DNA of 64,000 nucleotides. Source: Caballeronia temeraria. Lineage in GTDB: Bacteria; Pseudomonadota; Gammaproteobacteria; Burkholderiales; Burkholderiaceae. Made by a program: the position numbers and the translations under genes. The notes below the pieces were generated by a model. It did not search any database, was not told where the DNA came from, and worked only from the letters and a program-made list of their open reading frames with translations. Where the stretch lies: contig NZ_FCOI02000019.1 of NCBI RefSeq assembly GCF_001544795.2, forward strand, positions 62,001-126,000. Reading direction: 5' to 3'. Shown here in pieces: positions 44,650 to 53,216 of this stretch (its first letter is position 1; every line of letters starts with the position of its first letter).

Positions 44650-45142
44650 GGCTGGACGGGAAAAATACGTGCGGCGCGGCCGCGTGTCCGATGGACAAAC
44701 GCCGCTGAACGAGGTACGCAAGTGTAACAAGTGTCCACACAGAAAGACTTACCGCGTCGAGGGACGGAGCATCGCCAGAGCCCGTTGAGTTCGTTCCAAG
44801 GCACTGATTGCAAAGGGTTTTATTTCGATGAACACTGTTGTTCCCGGAGCAACTCTTTCCTGACGCGGAAATGCCGTACGCGATCTGCAAGTTCTTCACA
44901 GAGTTATCCACAGGCGAAACGGATCGCGGGCCGTCTCGCTTCACACGCGCTCGCGACTGGCGCGCACGGCCCGCGCGCGCTAGAGTGCCGGGTCCAGCAC
45001 CGGCTGGCGCGGTCGCTTTTGCTGTCTCCGACCCGCCGATCGCCGGGCGTCGTCCAACGCCAACCGTTATCCGAGGAGCTGCCGTTGCACGCCATGCCGT
45101 ACCCGACTTGCCGCCCGCCAGCATTGCGCGCGAAGGCCGTCC
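44650..45142. other. 493-base intergenic region between xseA and lpxK
   Basis: No gene of recognisable family. One perfect DnaA-box-like nonamer TTATCCACA (44904-44912) and two near matches, TTCTTCACA (44892-44900) and GTGTCCACA (44731-44739), occur. It must hold the promoters of xseA (minus) and lpxK (plus). By memory, exbB/exbD-type genes stand here in related Burkholderia; none is seen. Confidence 0.45.
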
Positions 45143-46159
45143 ATGTCTGATTTCAAGCCGCCGATCGAAAACTTCCTCGCCCGCGAATGGCGCCGGCGCG
45201 GTCCCGTCGCGTGGGCGCTGACGCCCTTCGCCTGCATCTTCGGCGCGATCGCCGCCACGCGCCGCGCGTTCTTCGAGCTCGGCTGGATGAAGCGCGTCGA
45301 CGTGGGCGCGCCCGTGGTCGTCGTGGGCAATGTAACTGTCGGCGGAACGGGCAAGACGCCGACCGTCATCGCGCTCGTCGAGGCGTTGCGGGCCGCCGGG
45401 TTTCAGCCGGGCGTGATCTCGCGCGGCTACGGCGCGAAGGTCGCGAAGCCGACGAGCGTCACCGCCACATCCACCGCCGCGCAGGTCGGCGACGAGCCGC
45501 TGCTGATCGCGCGGCGCACGCACGCGCCGGTGTTCGTGTGCCCGGATCGCGTCGCGGCGGCCAAGGCGTTGCTCGAAGCGCATCCGAACGTCGATGTCCT
45601 CGTGTCCGACGACGGCCTGCAGCACTATCGCCTCGCGCGCGCGTTCGAGCTCGTCGTGTTCGACGGCCGGCTCGGCGGCAACGGCTTCCTGCTGCCCGCG
45701 GGCCCGTTGCGCGAACCGATGTCGCGCCGCCGCGATGCGACGCTCATCAACAGTCCCTACGAGCGCACGCTGCCGCCGTGGCCGAACACGTTCGCGCTCG
45801 AACTCGAATCCGGCGACGCCTGGCTGCTCGACGATCCGCACCAGCGCCGTCCGCTCGATCAGTTCGCCGGCGAAAAAGTGGTCGCGGCGGCGGGCATCGG
45901 TTCGCCCGAACGCTTTTTCGCGACGCTGCGCGCAGCGGGCATCGCGCCGGCGACGCGCGCGTTTCCCGATCACTATTCGTATCGCGAGAATCCGTTCGCG
46001 GGCGTCGACGCCGATGCCATCCTGATCACCGAAAAGGATGCAGTAAAATTGGGTGCCTGGCGCGACGCACGCATCTGGGTCGTTCCGGTGCAAGCCGTGC
46101 TGAGACCGCGCCTCATCGCTCTTGTTGTGGAGAAACTCCGTGGACGCACGTCTGCTTGA
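45143..46159 (+). CDS. lpxK: Tetraacyldisaccharide 4'-kinase
   Basis: Phosphorylates the lipid A precursor at the 4' position, at the inner face of the inner membrane. The 338-residue protein has an N-terminal hydrophobic helix (PVAWALTPFACIFGAIA), the Walker A motif GNVTVGGTGKTP, GVISRGYG, VSDDGLQHY and the terminal ITEKDAVKL. Its end overlaps the Trm112-like gene by 20 bases, giving the run lpxK - Trm112 - kdsB. Confidence 0.95.
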   Translation: MSDFKPPIENFLAREWRRRGPVAWALTPFACIFGAIAATRRAFFELGWMKRVDVGAPVVVVGNVTVGGTGKTPTVIALVEALRAAGFQPGVISRGYGAKVAKPTSVTATSTAAQVGDEPLLIARRTHAPVFVCPDRVAAAKALLEAHPNVDVLVSDDGLQHYRLARAFELVVFDGRLGGNGFLLPAGPLREPMSRRRDATLINSPYERTLPPWPNTFALELESGDAWLLDDPHQRRPLDQFAGEKVVAAAGIGSPERFFATLRAAGIAPATRAFPDHYSYRENPFAGVDADAILITEKDAVKLGAWRDARIWVVPVQAVLRPRLIALVVEKLRGRTSA

Positions 46160-46346
46160 AATCCTCGTTTGCCCGATCTGCAAAGGCCCGCTCAGTTACG
46201 ATCGCGCCGCGCAGGAACTCGTCTGCAGCGCGGACAAACTCGCCTACCCGATCCGCGACGGCATTCCCGTCATGCTCGTCGACGAAGCGCGCCAGACGGT
46301 GGAAGGCACGCCCGTCGAGCCGCTCAAACCCGCCGGCGACGCCTGA
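46140..46346 (+). CDS. Trm112/UPF0434 family protein
   Basis: A 68-residue zinc-ribbon-like protein of the Trm112 family (VDARLLEILVCPICKGPL, ELVCSADKLAYPI, DGIPVML). Eukaryotic Trm112 activates methyltransferases; bacterial roles are not settled. The GTG at 46140 is preceded by GGAG at 7 bases and fits the family start; an in-frame TTG at 46122 was rejected. Translationally coupled with lpxK. Confidence 0.9.
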   Translation: MDARLLEILVCPICKGPLSYDRAAQELVCSADKLAYPIRDGIPVMLVDEARQTVEGTPVEPLKPAGDA

Positions 46347-46356
46347 GCACGCTGTC

Positions 46357-47148
46357 ATGTCCGTTCCGTTCATCGCGGTCATTCCCGCGCGCCTCGCGTC
46401 CACTCGCCTGCCGAACAAACCGCTCGCCGATATCGGCGGCAAGCCGATGGTCGTGCGCGTCGCCGAGCGCGCGCGCGAATCCGGCGCGAGCCAGGTGCTC
46501 GTCGCGACCGATTCCGACCGCGTGGTCGAGGCCGCGCGCGATCACGGCATCGAAGTGATGCTCACGCGTTCGGATCATCCGACCGGCACGGACCGGCTCG
46601 CCGAAGTGGCGACGCGCCTGAACTGGAGCGACGACGCCATCGTCGTCAACGTGCAGGGCGACGAGCCGCTCATCGATCCGCAGCTCGTGCGCGATGTCGC
46701 CGCCCTTCTCGCGGCGCGTCCCGAATGCGCGATCGCGACCGCCGCGCATCCCATTCACGATCCGGCGGACGTCTTCAATCCGAACGTCGTGAAGGCCGTG
46801 CTCGATGCCCAAAGCCGCGCGCTCTATTTCTCGCGCGCGCCGATTCCCTGGACGCGCGATCTCTGGCAGCCGCACTGGCCGGACGTGGCCGCGCTCGGCA
46901 ATCTGCCGGCCGTGCCGGAGAACGTGCTGCGCCATATCGGGCTGTATGCCTATCGCGCGAAATTCCTGCGCGACTTCCCGAATCTCGCTCAGGCGCCGAT
47001 CGAAGTCGCCGAAGCGCTCGAGCAATTGCGCGCGCTGTGGCACGGCGAACGCATCGCGGTTCGCGTGACGCAGGATGCGCCGCCGCCCGGCGTCGACACA
47101 CCCGCCGATCTCGCGCGCGTCCAGACGCTTTTCTCCAAAGCCGGCTGA
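46357..47148 (+). CDS. kdsB: 3-deoxy-manno-octulosonate cytidylyltransferase
   Basis: Activates Kdo to CMP-Kdo for the lipopolysaccharide core. The 263-residue protein starts FIAVIPARLASTRLPNKPL, with VQGDEPLIDP, and RHIGLYAYR, typical for KdsB. The ATG at 46357 lies 10 bases after the Trm112-like stop, so these envelope genes form one operon, with the following adk having its own promoter. Confidence 0.96.
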   Translation: MSVPFIAVIPARLASTRLPNKPLADIGGKPMVVRVAERARESGASQVLVATDSDRVVEAARDHGIEVMLTRSDHPTGTDRLAEVATRLNWSDDAIVVNVQGDEPLIDPQLVRDVAALLAARPECAIATAAHPIHDPADVFNPNVVKAVLDAQSRALYFSRAPIPWTRDLWQPHWPDVAALGNLPAVPENVLRHIGLYAYRAKFLRDFPNLAQAPIEVAEALEQLRALWHGERIAVRVTQDAPPPGVDTPADLARVQTLFSKAG

Positions 47149-47167
47149 ATCCCGCAGCACAACCCGT

Positions 47168-47205
47168 GTAAACCCCGCCGACGCCCACGCGGCGGGGTTT
47201 GTGGC
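47168..47205 (+). terminator. Terminator downstream of kdsB
   Basis: Inverted repeat AAACCCCGCCG (47170-47180) and CGGCGGGGTTT (47190-47200) with a 9-base loop. The T-run is short, so it may be of moderate strength. Confidence 0.7.
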
Positions 47206-47247
47206 GTTTTCTATCCGCGTTATTACGGTCGCAATCGTAAAGCGCCG

Positions 47248-47256
47248 TGGCATAAT
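47248..47256 (+). promoter_or_regulatory. Extended -10 element upstream of adk
   Basis: TGGCATAAT fits TGnTATAAT with one mismatch and implies a 5' leader of about 170 bases. The -35 region is poor. Confidence 0.4.
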
Positions 47257-47435
47257 CAAGCGATTGCGCGAGCCTTCCGGTCAGCGCCACGCTCAACGTT
47301 GCGCCGCTGTCCGCAAGTGCCCGCCGTCTCCTTTCGGCTGCGCGCCCTGTCGTCGACGCCGCACGAGCCTGGCTGCCGGATGTCAAATCAGCCTCGCGGC
47401 TTGAAGCGGTTTATAGACGATTCGGAGAGATCACC

Positions 47436-48101
47436 ATGCGTTTGATCCTGTTGGGCGCACCCGGTGCGGGCAAGGGCACCCAGGCAAACTTCATCAAGGA
47501 GAAATTCGGCATTCCGCAGATTTCGACCGGCGACATGCTGCGCGCGGCCGTCAAGGCGGGCTCGCCGCTCGGCGTCGAGGCGAAGCGCTTCATGGACGCG
47601 GGCGAGCTGGTGCCGGATTCGCTCATCATCAATCTCGTGAAGGAACGCCTGCTGGCCGACGACTGCAAGAACGGCTATCTGTTCGACGGCTTCCCGCGCA
47701 CGTTGCCGCAAGCCGAAGCCATGAAGGACGCGGGCGTCGCCATCGACTACGTGCTCGAAATCGACGTGCCCTTCGACGAGATCATTACGCGTATGAGCGG
47801 CCGTCGCGTGCATGCGGCATCGGGTCGCACGTATCACGTCAAGTTCAATCCGCCGAAGGTCGACATGACCGACGACGTCACCGGCGAGCCGCTGATCCAG
47901 CGCGACGACGACAAGGAAGAGACGGTCAAGAAGCGTCTCGACGTGTACGTTGCGCAGACCAAGCCGCTGATCGCGTATTACAACGACTGGGCGAAGAGCG
48001 GCGCTGCGCCGAACGGCCTGAAAGCGCCGGAGTATCGCAAGATCTCGGGCCTCGGCGTCGTCGATGAAATCCGTACGCGCGTGTTCGACGCGCTGAAGTA
48101 G
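47436..48101 (+). CDS. adk: Adenylate kinase
   Basis: Interconverts AMP and ATP with ADP. The 221-residue long-form enzyme starts MRLILLGAPGAGKGTQA (P-loop), with DGFPRT, and the LID segment GRRVHAASGRTYHVKFNPPK. It lies 287 bases after kdsB with its own promoter and a clean terminator. Confidence 0.97.
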   Translation: MRLILLGAPGAGKGTQANFIKEKFGIPQISTGDMLRAAVKAGSPLGVEAKRFMDAGELVPDSLIINLVKERLLADDCKNGYLFDGFPRTLPQAEAMKDAGVAIDYVLEIDVPFDEIITRMSGRRVHAASGRTYHVKFNPPKVDMTDDVTGEPLIQRDDDKEETVKKRLDVYVAQTKPLIAYYNDWAKSGAAPNGLKAPEYRKISGLGVVDEIRTRVFDALK

Positions 48102-48127
48102 CACGCCGCCTGACTCGCGTTCGACGA

Positions 48128-48156
48128 AACCCGCTCCCCGTGAGCGGGTTTTTTTG
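48128..48156 (+). terminator. Rho-independent terminator of adk
   Basis: Stem AAACCCGCTC / GAGCGGGTTT with a short loop, followed by seven T. Confidence 0.9.
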
Positions 48157-48242
48157 TGCCCGTGAAAGCGCATAACCGTCGTGCGAATTTGCAGGGTGCG
48201 GCTTCGCTACAATCGACGCGTTTCCCACGAGGAATGACATCG

Positions 48243-48270
48243 GCGCGAGCATTTTTACCCCTGCTCGCGC
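48243..48270. repeat. Perfect 9-bp inverted repeat upstream of the SDR gene
   Basis: GCGCGAGCA (48243-48251) and TGCTCGCGC (48262-48270) around a 10-base T/C-rich loop, 28 bases before the start codon. It may be an operator or a leader hairpin. Confidence 0.5.
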
Positions 48271-48298
48271 GCAAGAATCACATAAAAGGAGAAGAGAC

Positions 48299-49057
48299 AT
48301 GGAGATGCAAGGCAACGTCGTTCTGATCACCGGCGGCGCGTCGGGCCTCGGCGCGGCGACGGCGCGGCTCGTCGCGGCGCACGGCGGCAAGGCCGTGCTC
48401 GCCGACATGAACGAAGCCGCGGGCGAGGCGCTCGCGAAAGAATTGTCCGGCGCGTTCGTCAAATGCGACGTGAGCCAGGAAAGCGACGGCCAACGCGCCA
48501 TCGATACCGCGCTGGGCCTCGGCACCCTGCGCGGCCTCGTGAATTGCGCGGGCATCGCACCGGCGGCGAAGACGGTCGGACGCGACGGCCCGCACGCGCT
48601 CGATCTCTTCTCGAAGGTGATTTCGGTGAATCTCATCGGCACCTTCAACATGATCCGGCTCGCAGCCAACGTGATGTCGAAGAACGAAGCGAACGCGGCG
48701 GGCGAGCGCGGCGTGATCGTGAACACGGCGTCGGTGGCGGCGTATGACGGGCAGATGGGCCAGGCGGCCTATGCGGCGTCGAAGAGCGGTGTGGCGGGCA
48801 TGACGTTGCCGATCGCGCGCGATCTGAGCAGGAGCGGCATCCGCGTGATGACGATCGCCCCTGGCCTCTTCGAAACGCCGATGCTGCTCGGCATGCCGAA
48901 GGAAGTGCAGGACGCGCTCGGCGCGATGGTGCCGTTCCCGCCGCGCCTCGGCAAGCCCGACGAATACGCGATGCTCGTCAAGCAGATCTTCGACAACCCG
49001 ATGCTCAACGGCGAAGTGATCCGCCTCGACGGCGCGATCCGCATGCAACCGAAATGA
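48299..49057 (+). CDS. Short-chain dehydrogenase, 3-hydroxyacyl-CoA dehydrogenase type II-like
   Basis: A 252-residue SDR. GGASGLGAATAR is the NAD(H) site, NCAGIAP and the catalytic YAASK are in place. The C-terminus (PFPPRLGKPDEYAMLVKQIFDNPMLNG pieces) matches HSD17B10-like 3-hydroxy-2-methylbutyryl-CoA or 3-hydroxyacyl-CoA dehydrogenases in fatty and branched acid breakdown. AAAGGAGAAGA stands 6-16 bases before ATG. Substrate is inferred from family. Confidence 0.87.
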   Translation: MEMQGNVVLITGGASGLGAATARLVAAHGGKAVLADMNEAAGEALAKELSGAFVKCDVSQESDGQRAIDTALGLGTLRGLVNCAGIAPAAKTVGRDGPHALDLFSKVISVNLIGTFNMIRLAANVMSKNEANAAGERGVIVNTASVAAYDGQMGQAAYAASKSGVAGMTLPIARDLSRSGIRVMTIAPGLFETPMLLGMPKEVQDALGAMVPFPPRLGKPDEYAMLVKQIFDNPMLNGEVIRLDGAIRMQPK

Positions 49058-49070
49058 CGCGCCACATGTG

Positions 49071-49107
49071 AAAACGGCGGGCTTCGTTCGAAGTCCGCCG
49101 TTTTTGT
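49071..49107. terminator. Bidirectional terminator between SDR and SirB1-like genes
   Basis: Stem AAAACGGCGG-CTTCG with its complement, loop of 2 bases, A-run left and T-run right. It serves both converging genes; the SirB1-like stop is at its right edge. Confidence 0.85.
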
Positions 49108-49950
49108 TTAGTCGCCTTGCTGCGTGCGTTGCCGTAACTCGTGCAGTTCGGTTTCGACGACCGTTGCGTCCTCGGCATCCGGACGAATCTCGATGTATCG
49201 CTGCAAATCTTCCAGCGCCGGACGCAGATAATCGAGCCGCGCATACGCGAAGCCGCGGTCGCGCACTTCCTCGATGCTGTTCGGCAGCGCGATCACGAGC
49301 CGCTGCTGCACGGCGAGCAGACGCTGCCAGCGCTCCGTCTGCAGATAGATGCCCTTCAGATTGCGCAGCATGCGCGCGACGATCTCGCGCCGCGTCGCGG
49401 GCTGCAACAGCACGCGCAACGCACTGCCGATCGATTCGCCCACGCGCTGCACATACGGCTCCAGCATTTCGACCATCTGCGCTTCGGAGAGCGTCTGACC
49501 GGTCGTCGGATCGAGCATCAGATCGTGGCCGGGCGTGGCGACGCGCAACAGGAAATGCCCCGGAAACGACACGCCGCGCACCGGCACGCCGAGTTGCTCG
49601 GCCATTTCCAGATAGATCACCGCGAGCGAGATCGGAATGCCGCGCCGGCGCCGCAGCACGACGTTCAGATGGCTGTTGTCGGGATCGTAGTAGTCGTTGA
49701 GATTGCTGGAGAAACCCAGCTCGCGAAAGAAATAACGATTGAGCGCATCGACTTTTTGCTTCGCGTCGGCTTCGTCGGGTATGCGGCGGCGGGCGCGCAC
49801 GACGAGTTCGTCGATCTCCGCGAGGGCCGCCTGCATGTCGAGATCGGGATACGCATCCTGTGCGAGCGACAACGCCGCCTCCGTGAGCGGAAGGCTCTCG
49901 TCGTCCGCCATCAGGGAAGAGAAGTAGTCGAGGATGCGCGTTGTCGTCAT
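49108..49950 (-). CDS. SirB1 / transglutaminase-like protein with TPR-like C-terminus
   Basis: A 280-residue protein. The N-terminal part (NRYFFRELGFSSNLNDYYDPDNSHLNVVL pieces) and LGVPVRGVSFPGHFLLR are transglutaminase-like as in SirB1; the tail (RYIEIRP, LRNLKGIYLQ) has tetratricopeptide-like helices. Biochemical role unknown. Its ATG shares one base with the murJ stop, so it is coupled to murJ. Confidence 0.85.
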   Translation of the reverse strand: MTTTRILDYFSSLMADDESLPLTEAALSLAQDAYPDLDMQAALAEIDELVVRARRRIPDEADAKQKVDALNRYFFRELGFSSNLNDYYDPDNSHLNVVLRRRRGIPISLAVIYLEMAEQLGVPVRGVSFPGHFLLRVATPGHDLMLDPTTGQTLSEAQMVEMLEPYVQRVGESIGSALRVLLQPATRREIVARMLRNLKGIYLQTERWQRLLAVQQRLVIALPNSIEEVRDRGFAYARLDYLRPALEDLQRYIEIRPDAEDATVVETELHELRQRTQQGD

Positions 49951-51500
49951 CAAAGCGTGCGTCTCTTGAAATAGGCGTATTTGAAGCCCATTGCCGCAAG
50001 AATACCGAAATATAGCGCGGCAAACACGACGAGACTTGCACCGAGCAACGCGATGCGCAGGAACGGCGTCGCACGCATGCCGATCCAGTCGAAGTTGGCC
50101 GCAACCCAATGCATCGTGCCCGCAAGAATCAGGCACGCCCCGATGAGTTGCACGAAAAAGCGCAGCCAGCCCGGCGAAGGCTGATAAATCTTGCGGCGGC
50201 GCAGTCCGGCGAACAACAGCAGCGCGTTGGCGAGCGCGCCGAGACCGATGGAGAGCGTGAGGCCCGCGTGTGAAAAGATCGGCACGAAGACGTAGTTGCT
50301 TACCTGCGTCATGATCAGCACGAAGACCGCGATCTTCACCGGCGTCTTGATGTCCTGCTTCGCGTAGAAACCCGGCGCAAGAATCTTGATGAGAATGAGG
50401 CCGATCAGCCCGATCCCGTACGCCGACAACGCGCGGCCGACCATCACAACCGAATGGTTGTCGAACTTGCCGTAGTGAAAGAGCGTTGCGGTGAGCGGCT
50501 CGGCGAAGAAGAACAGCGCGATCGCGCTCGGCGCGGCCAGCAGGAACGTGATGCGCAGGCCCCAGTCGAGCAGCGCGGAATATTCGTCGTGATTGGCGTC
50601 GACGTGCGCTTTCGAGAGGCTCGGCAGGAGAATCGTGCCGAGCGCCGCGCCGAGCAGCGCGGTCGGGAATTCCATCAGCCGGTCGGCGTAGTTGATCCAC
50701 GACACCGCGCCCGCCCCGATATTCGACGCGATATTCGTATTGATGATGAGGCTCAGTTGCCCGACCGACACCGCGAACATCGCCGGGACCATCTTCAGCA
50801 GCACGCGCTTGACGCCCGGATGCGCGAGCGCGCGGCGGAAGTTCAGCCCGATGCTCGGCGTCATGTCGATCTTCTTCAGGCCGGGCAGCTGCACGAGCAA
50901 TTGCAGCACGCCGCCGACGATGACCGCATACGCGAGCGCATAGACCGGAATTTTCATATGCGGCGCCACGAACACCGCCGCCGCAATGAACGACACGTTC
51001 AGCAGCACGGGCGCGAACGCGGGCAGCGAGAACTGCTTGTACGTGTTGAGCACGCCCGAGGCGAGCGTCGTCATCGAAATAAGGACGATGTACGGGAACA
51101 TGATGCGCGTCATCGAGACGGCGAGACCGTACGCCGCGCCCTCGTGCGAGAGGCCCGACGCGACCGCGTACACGACCCAGCTCGCGCCCAGCATGCCGGC
51201 GAGCGACAGCACGACGAGGAACCACGTGAGCACCGTCGACATCGCGTCGACGAGGGCTTTGGTCGGATCGTGGCCCTTGCTGTTCTTGAATTCGGCGAGG
51301 ATGGGCACGAACGCCTGCGCGAACGCGCCTTCCGCGGAGAGACGCCGCAGCAGATTGGGGATTCGGAACGCGACGTAGAACGCGTCGGTATAGATACTGG
51401 CGCCGAAGGCTCGGGCGATCAGCGTCTCGCGGATCAGGCCGGTCACGCGCGACAGCAGCGTGAAGCCGCTGACCGTCAGCAGGGCTCGGAATAGATTCAT
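49950..51500 (-). CDS. murJ: Lipid II flippase
   Basis: Translocates lipid II across the inner membrane for peptidoglycan. The 516-residue protein of about 14 membrane spans starts MNLFRALLTVSGFTLLSRVTG, with FRIPNLLRRLSAEGAFAQAFVP, typical of MurJ/MviN. The ATG at 51500 gives the family start; an upstream extension was rejected. It is divergent from rpsT over 377 bases. Confidence 0.96.
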   Translation of the reverse strand: MNLFRALLTVSGFTLLSRVTGLIRETLIARAFGASIYTDAFYVAFRIPNLLRRLSAEGAFAQAFVPILAEFKNSKGHDPTKALVDAMSTVLTWFLVVLSLAGMLGASWVVYAVASGLSHEGAAYGLAVSMTRIMFPYIVLISMTTLASGVLNTYKQFSLPAFAPVLLNVSFIAAAVFVAPHMKIPVYALAYAVIVGGVLQLLVQLPGLKKIDMTPSIGLNFRRALAHPGVKRVLLKMVPAMFAVSVGQLSLIINTNIASNIGAGAVSWINYADRLMEFPTALLGAALGTILLPSLSKAHVDANHDEYSALLDWGLRITFLLAAPSAIALFFFAEPLTATLFHYGKFDNHSVVMVGRALSAYGIGLIGLILIKILAPGFYAKQDIKTPVKIAVFVLIMTQVSNYVFVPIFSHAGLTLSIGLGALANALLLFAGLRRRKIYQPSPGWLRFFVQLIGACLILAGTMHWVAANFDWIGMRATPFLRIALLGASLVVFAALYFGILAAMGFKYAYFKRRTL

Positions 51501-51877
51501 GGGGCGCTTATTATACGGGCCGCGTGCTGCGCGCCCACCAGACTCGGCTGATTGCTGGCGGGCAACGCCGCATATTTGACTGATTGCATCAAATCGGCCC
51601 GCACCGGCGCGACCAACGCGGCGCTTGTCACGTCTCATATTCCCTTGCTATAATCGCGGGTTTCGAAGCTCCAAAATTCCATTGTCTTAATGGATTTGAG
51701 CAGCTTCGCGTCTTTTCCGGCTCCGGCCGGCGATGTTTTAGAGGTTCTCGGGCAATCGTTCCCGGGATTTCAGATCAAAGGCAGCGCGCCCGAACGCCCG
51801 CGTCAGGGCTTTTCAAAGCCTTCGCCGGCCGCGCGCTCCGGACAAGTAACAGCTGAAACAGGAAAAAGGAAACCGTC
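51501..51877. promoter_or_regulatory. Divergent region murJ / rpsT with structured rpsT leader
   Basis: Contains the rpsT promoter, a probable 5' leader of about 215 bases, and the murJ promoter region. The leader has an inverted repeat CGAAGCT (51664-51670) / AGCTTCG (51702-51708) enclosing an inner pair CCATT / AATGG (51679-51683 and 51689-51693). No gene is seen. Confidence 0.6.
51625..51654 (+). promoter_or_regulatory. rpsT promoter
   Basis: TTGTCA (51625-51630) and TATAAT (51649-51654) with an 18-base spacer, the -10 being extended by TGC. Confidence 0.75.
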
Positions 51878-52156
51878 ATGGCAAATTCCGCACAAGCTCG
51901 CAAGCGCGCCCGTCAGGCCGCCAAAGCCAACTCGCACAACTCGGCGCTGCGCTCGAAGTTCCGCACGGCCATCAAGGCAGTTCGCAAGGCTATCGAAGCC
52001 GGCGATCAGGCCAAGGCCGCCGAAGTGTTCAAGACGTCGGTCAAGACGCTCGACATCATCGCGGACAAGAAGATCGTCCACAAGAACAAGGCAGCTCGTC
52101 ACAAGAGCCGCCTGGCTGCAGCCATCAAGGGCCTGCAAGCCCCCGCTGCCCAGTAA
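51878..52156 (+). CDS. rpsT: 30S ribosomal protein S20
   Basis: A 92-residue, Lys/Ala-rich 16S rRNA-binding protein beginning MANSAQARKRARQA, with the usual ALRSKFRTAIKAVRKAIE helix and RHKSRLAAAI end. It is preceded by AGGAAAAAGGAAA. In other bacteria S20 represses its own translation; the long leader here would suit that, by analogy. Confidence 0.98.
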   Translation: MANSAQARKRARQAAKANSHNSALRSKFRTAIKAVRKAIEAGDQAKAAEVFKTSVKTLDIIADKKIVHKNKAARHKSRLAAAIKGLQAPAAQ

Positions 52157-52253
52157 TTCCGGCTCGCTTCTGGCGGGCGCACTCCGGTTTTCGCGAGTCT
52201 CGCGTTTCCGTGCGTTCGTCGAAGCAGCTTCCTGTTTCCGCTGCGCAGTAACG

Positions 52254-52280
52254 AAAAAGCCCGCTTCGGCGGGCTTTTTT
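52254..52280. terminator. Bidirectional terminator between rpsT and the DUF3579 gene
   Basis: Stem AAAAGCCCGC / GCGGGCTTTT with a TTCG loop and T-runs in both directions. Confidence 0.9.
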
Positions 52281-52295
52281 GCGTCTGGTGCTTTT

Positions 52296-52328
52296 GCGTT
52301 TCGCGCGCGTTTCGCGCGCGTTTCGCGC
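52296..52328. repeat. Three tandem 11-bp repeats
   Basis: Three perfect copies of GCGTTTCGCGC (52296-52306, 52307-52317, 52318-52328), ending one base before the DUF3579 stop codon. Likely replication slippage; function unknown. Confidence 0.85.
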
Positions 52329-52329
52329 T

Positions 52330-52680
52330 TTAGGCAGCGTCGGGATTGGGCGCGCCCTGCGTCTGCGTGCCGTGATGCGGCGGCAGTTCGCACGCCTCGG
52401 TCACGACGAGATCATTGTCTTTCGCAAAGTTCAGGACGAAGTCGAACGCCATCGGTTCGATGTCGCGCAGGCGCGAATCCACGATCACGACCTTGATGTC
52501 GCCGATGATCGTCGGACGAACGTAAATGGAATATTGGAGACGGGCGTTGGGCCCTTTCGCCTTGGGTCCGAAGCCGGACATCACGCCGGCGAGACGCTCG
52601 GACCAGTCACTCGGCCGAAACTTCCTTCCGCTCTTGGTGATGCCTTGAATAAAGTACTCGGTAGGGGATGATTCAGCCAT
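52330..52680 (-). CDS. DUF3579 family protein
   Basis: A 116-residue protein. EYFIQGITKSGRKFRPSDW, LAGVMSGFG, YSIYVRPTIIGDIKVVIVD and IEPMAFDFVLNFAKDNDLVV (in pieces) match DUF3579 of beta-proteobacteria, whose function is unknown. The ATG at 52680 is chosen by the family start. It stands between rpsT and argF, as is usual in the group. Confidence 0.88.
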   Translation of the reverse strand: MAESSPTEYFIQGITKSGRKFRPSDWSERLAGVMSGFGPKAKGPNARLQYSIYVRPTIIGDIKVVIVDSRLRDIEPMAFDFVLNFAKDNDLVVTEACELPPHHGTQTQGAPNPDAA

Positions 52681-53216
52681 GTAGCAATACCTTTTGACGG
52701 CCGGTGACGCGCACCGGAACGCACATGCCTGACGCAGGGAACCGCAGGAGCCGGCTGGCGAAATGCGCCGGGCGGTTTTGCGCGGGCCGATTCTGTCGGA
52801 ACCGTTCGCGCCCGCGACAGGAATGGCGGACTCGACAGCACTGAGCAATACACCGCGGAATCGGAACGCGCAAAATCACCGACCGGACTCTTGCGAATCC
52901 TTCGTCGTTGATGCGCGTGAAACGGTGCTGAATGTTGCAGAACTGTTGAAACGAGCGACCGCAATTATACAGCAGCGACCTCTTTTCCGCAGCGCACACA
53001 GTCATGGTGTGTGTCCATCAGGGGCAATCCGCATCCGGCTCAAATCCCGCTCGAATCCGGCGGACGGGCCTCAGCGCGCGGCATCGTCCTTTTGGCCAGC
53101 CTCGTCAAACATCCTAAAATCCTTTATGCTCAAAAGTGATACCACTCCCGACGGCGGCGCCGTCCGGCCTCGACGCTCACGCGCGGCGGCCGGTTCGAAG
53201 CCGCCGCTTGCGTTTC
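52681..53216. other. 536-base divergent gap between DUF3579 and argF
   Basis: No gene family is recognised. It holds an argF promoter (see 53092-53120) and a TATAAT on the minus strand at 52964-52969, with no good -35, that may serve the DUF3579 gene. Confidence 0.45.
53092..53120 (+). promoter_or_regulatory. argF promoter candidate
   Basis: TTGGCC (53092-53097) and TAAAAT (53115-53120) with a 17-base spacer, about 90 bases before the argF start. Confidence 0.6.

Noticed and set aside
43817..46183. Minus-strand open frame of 788 codons across xseA and lpxK
   Set aside because: It covers the real lpxK in antisense and the real xseA in another frame; composition is Arg/Ala-rich without motifs.
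45187..47148. Plus-strand open frame of 653 codons ending in KdsB
   Set aside because: Only the part from 46357 is KdsB; the upstream part is an alternative frame of lpxK and not a fusion.
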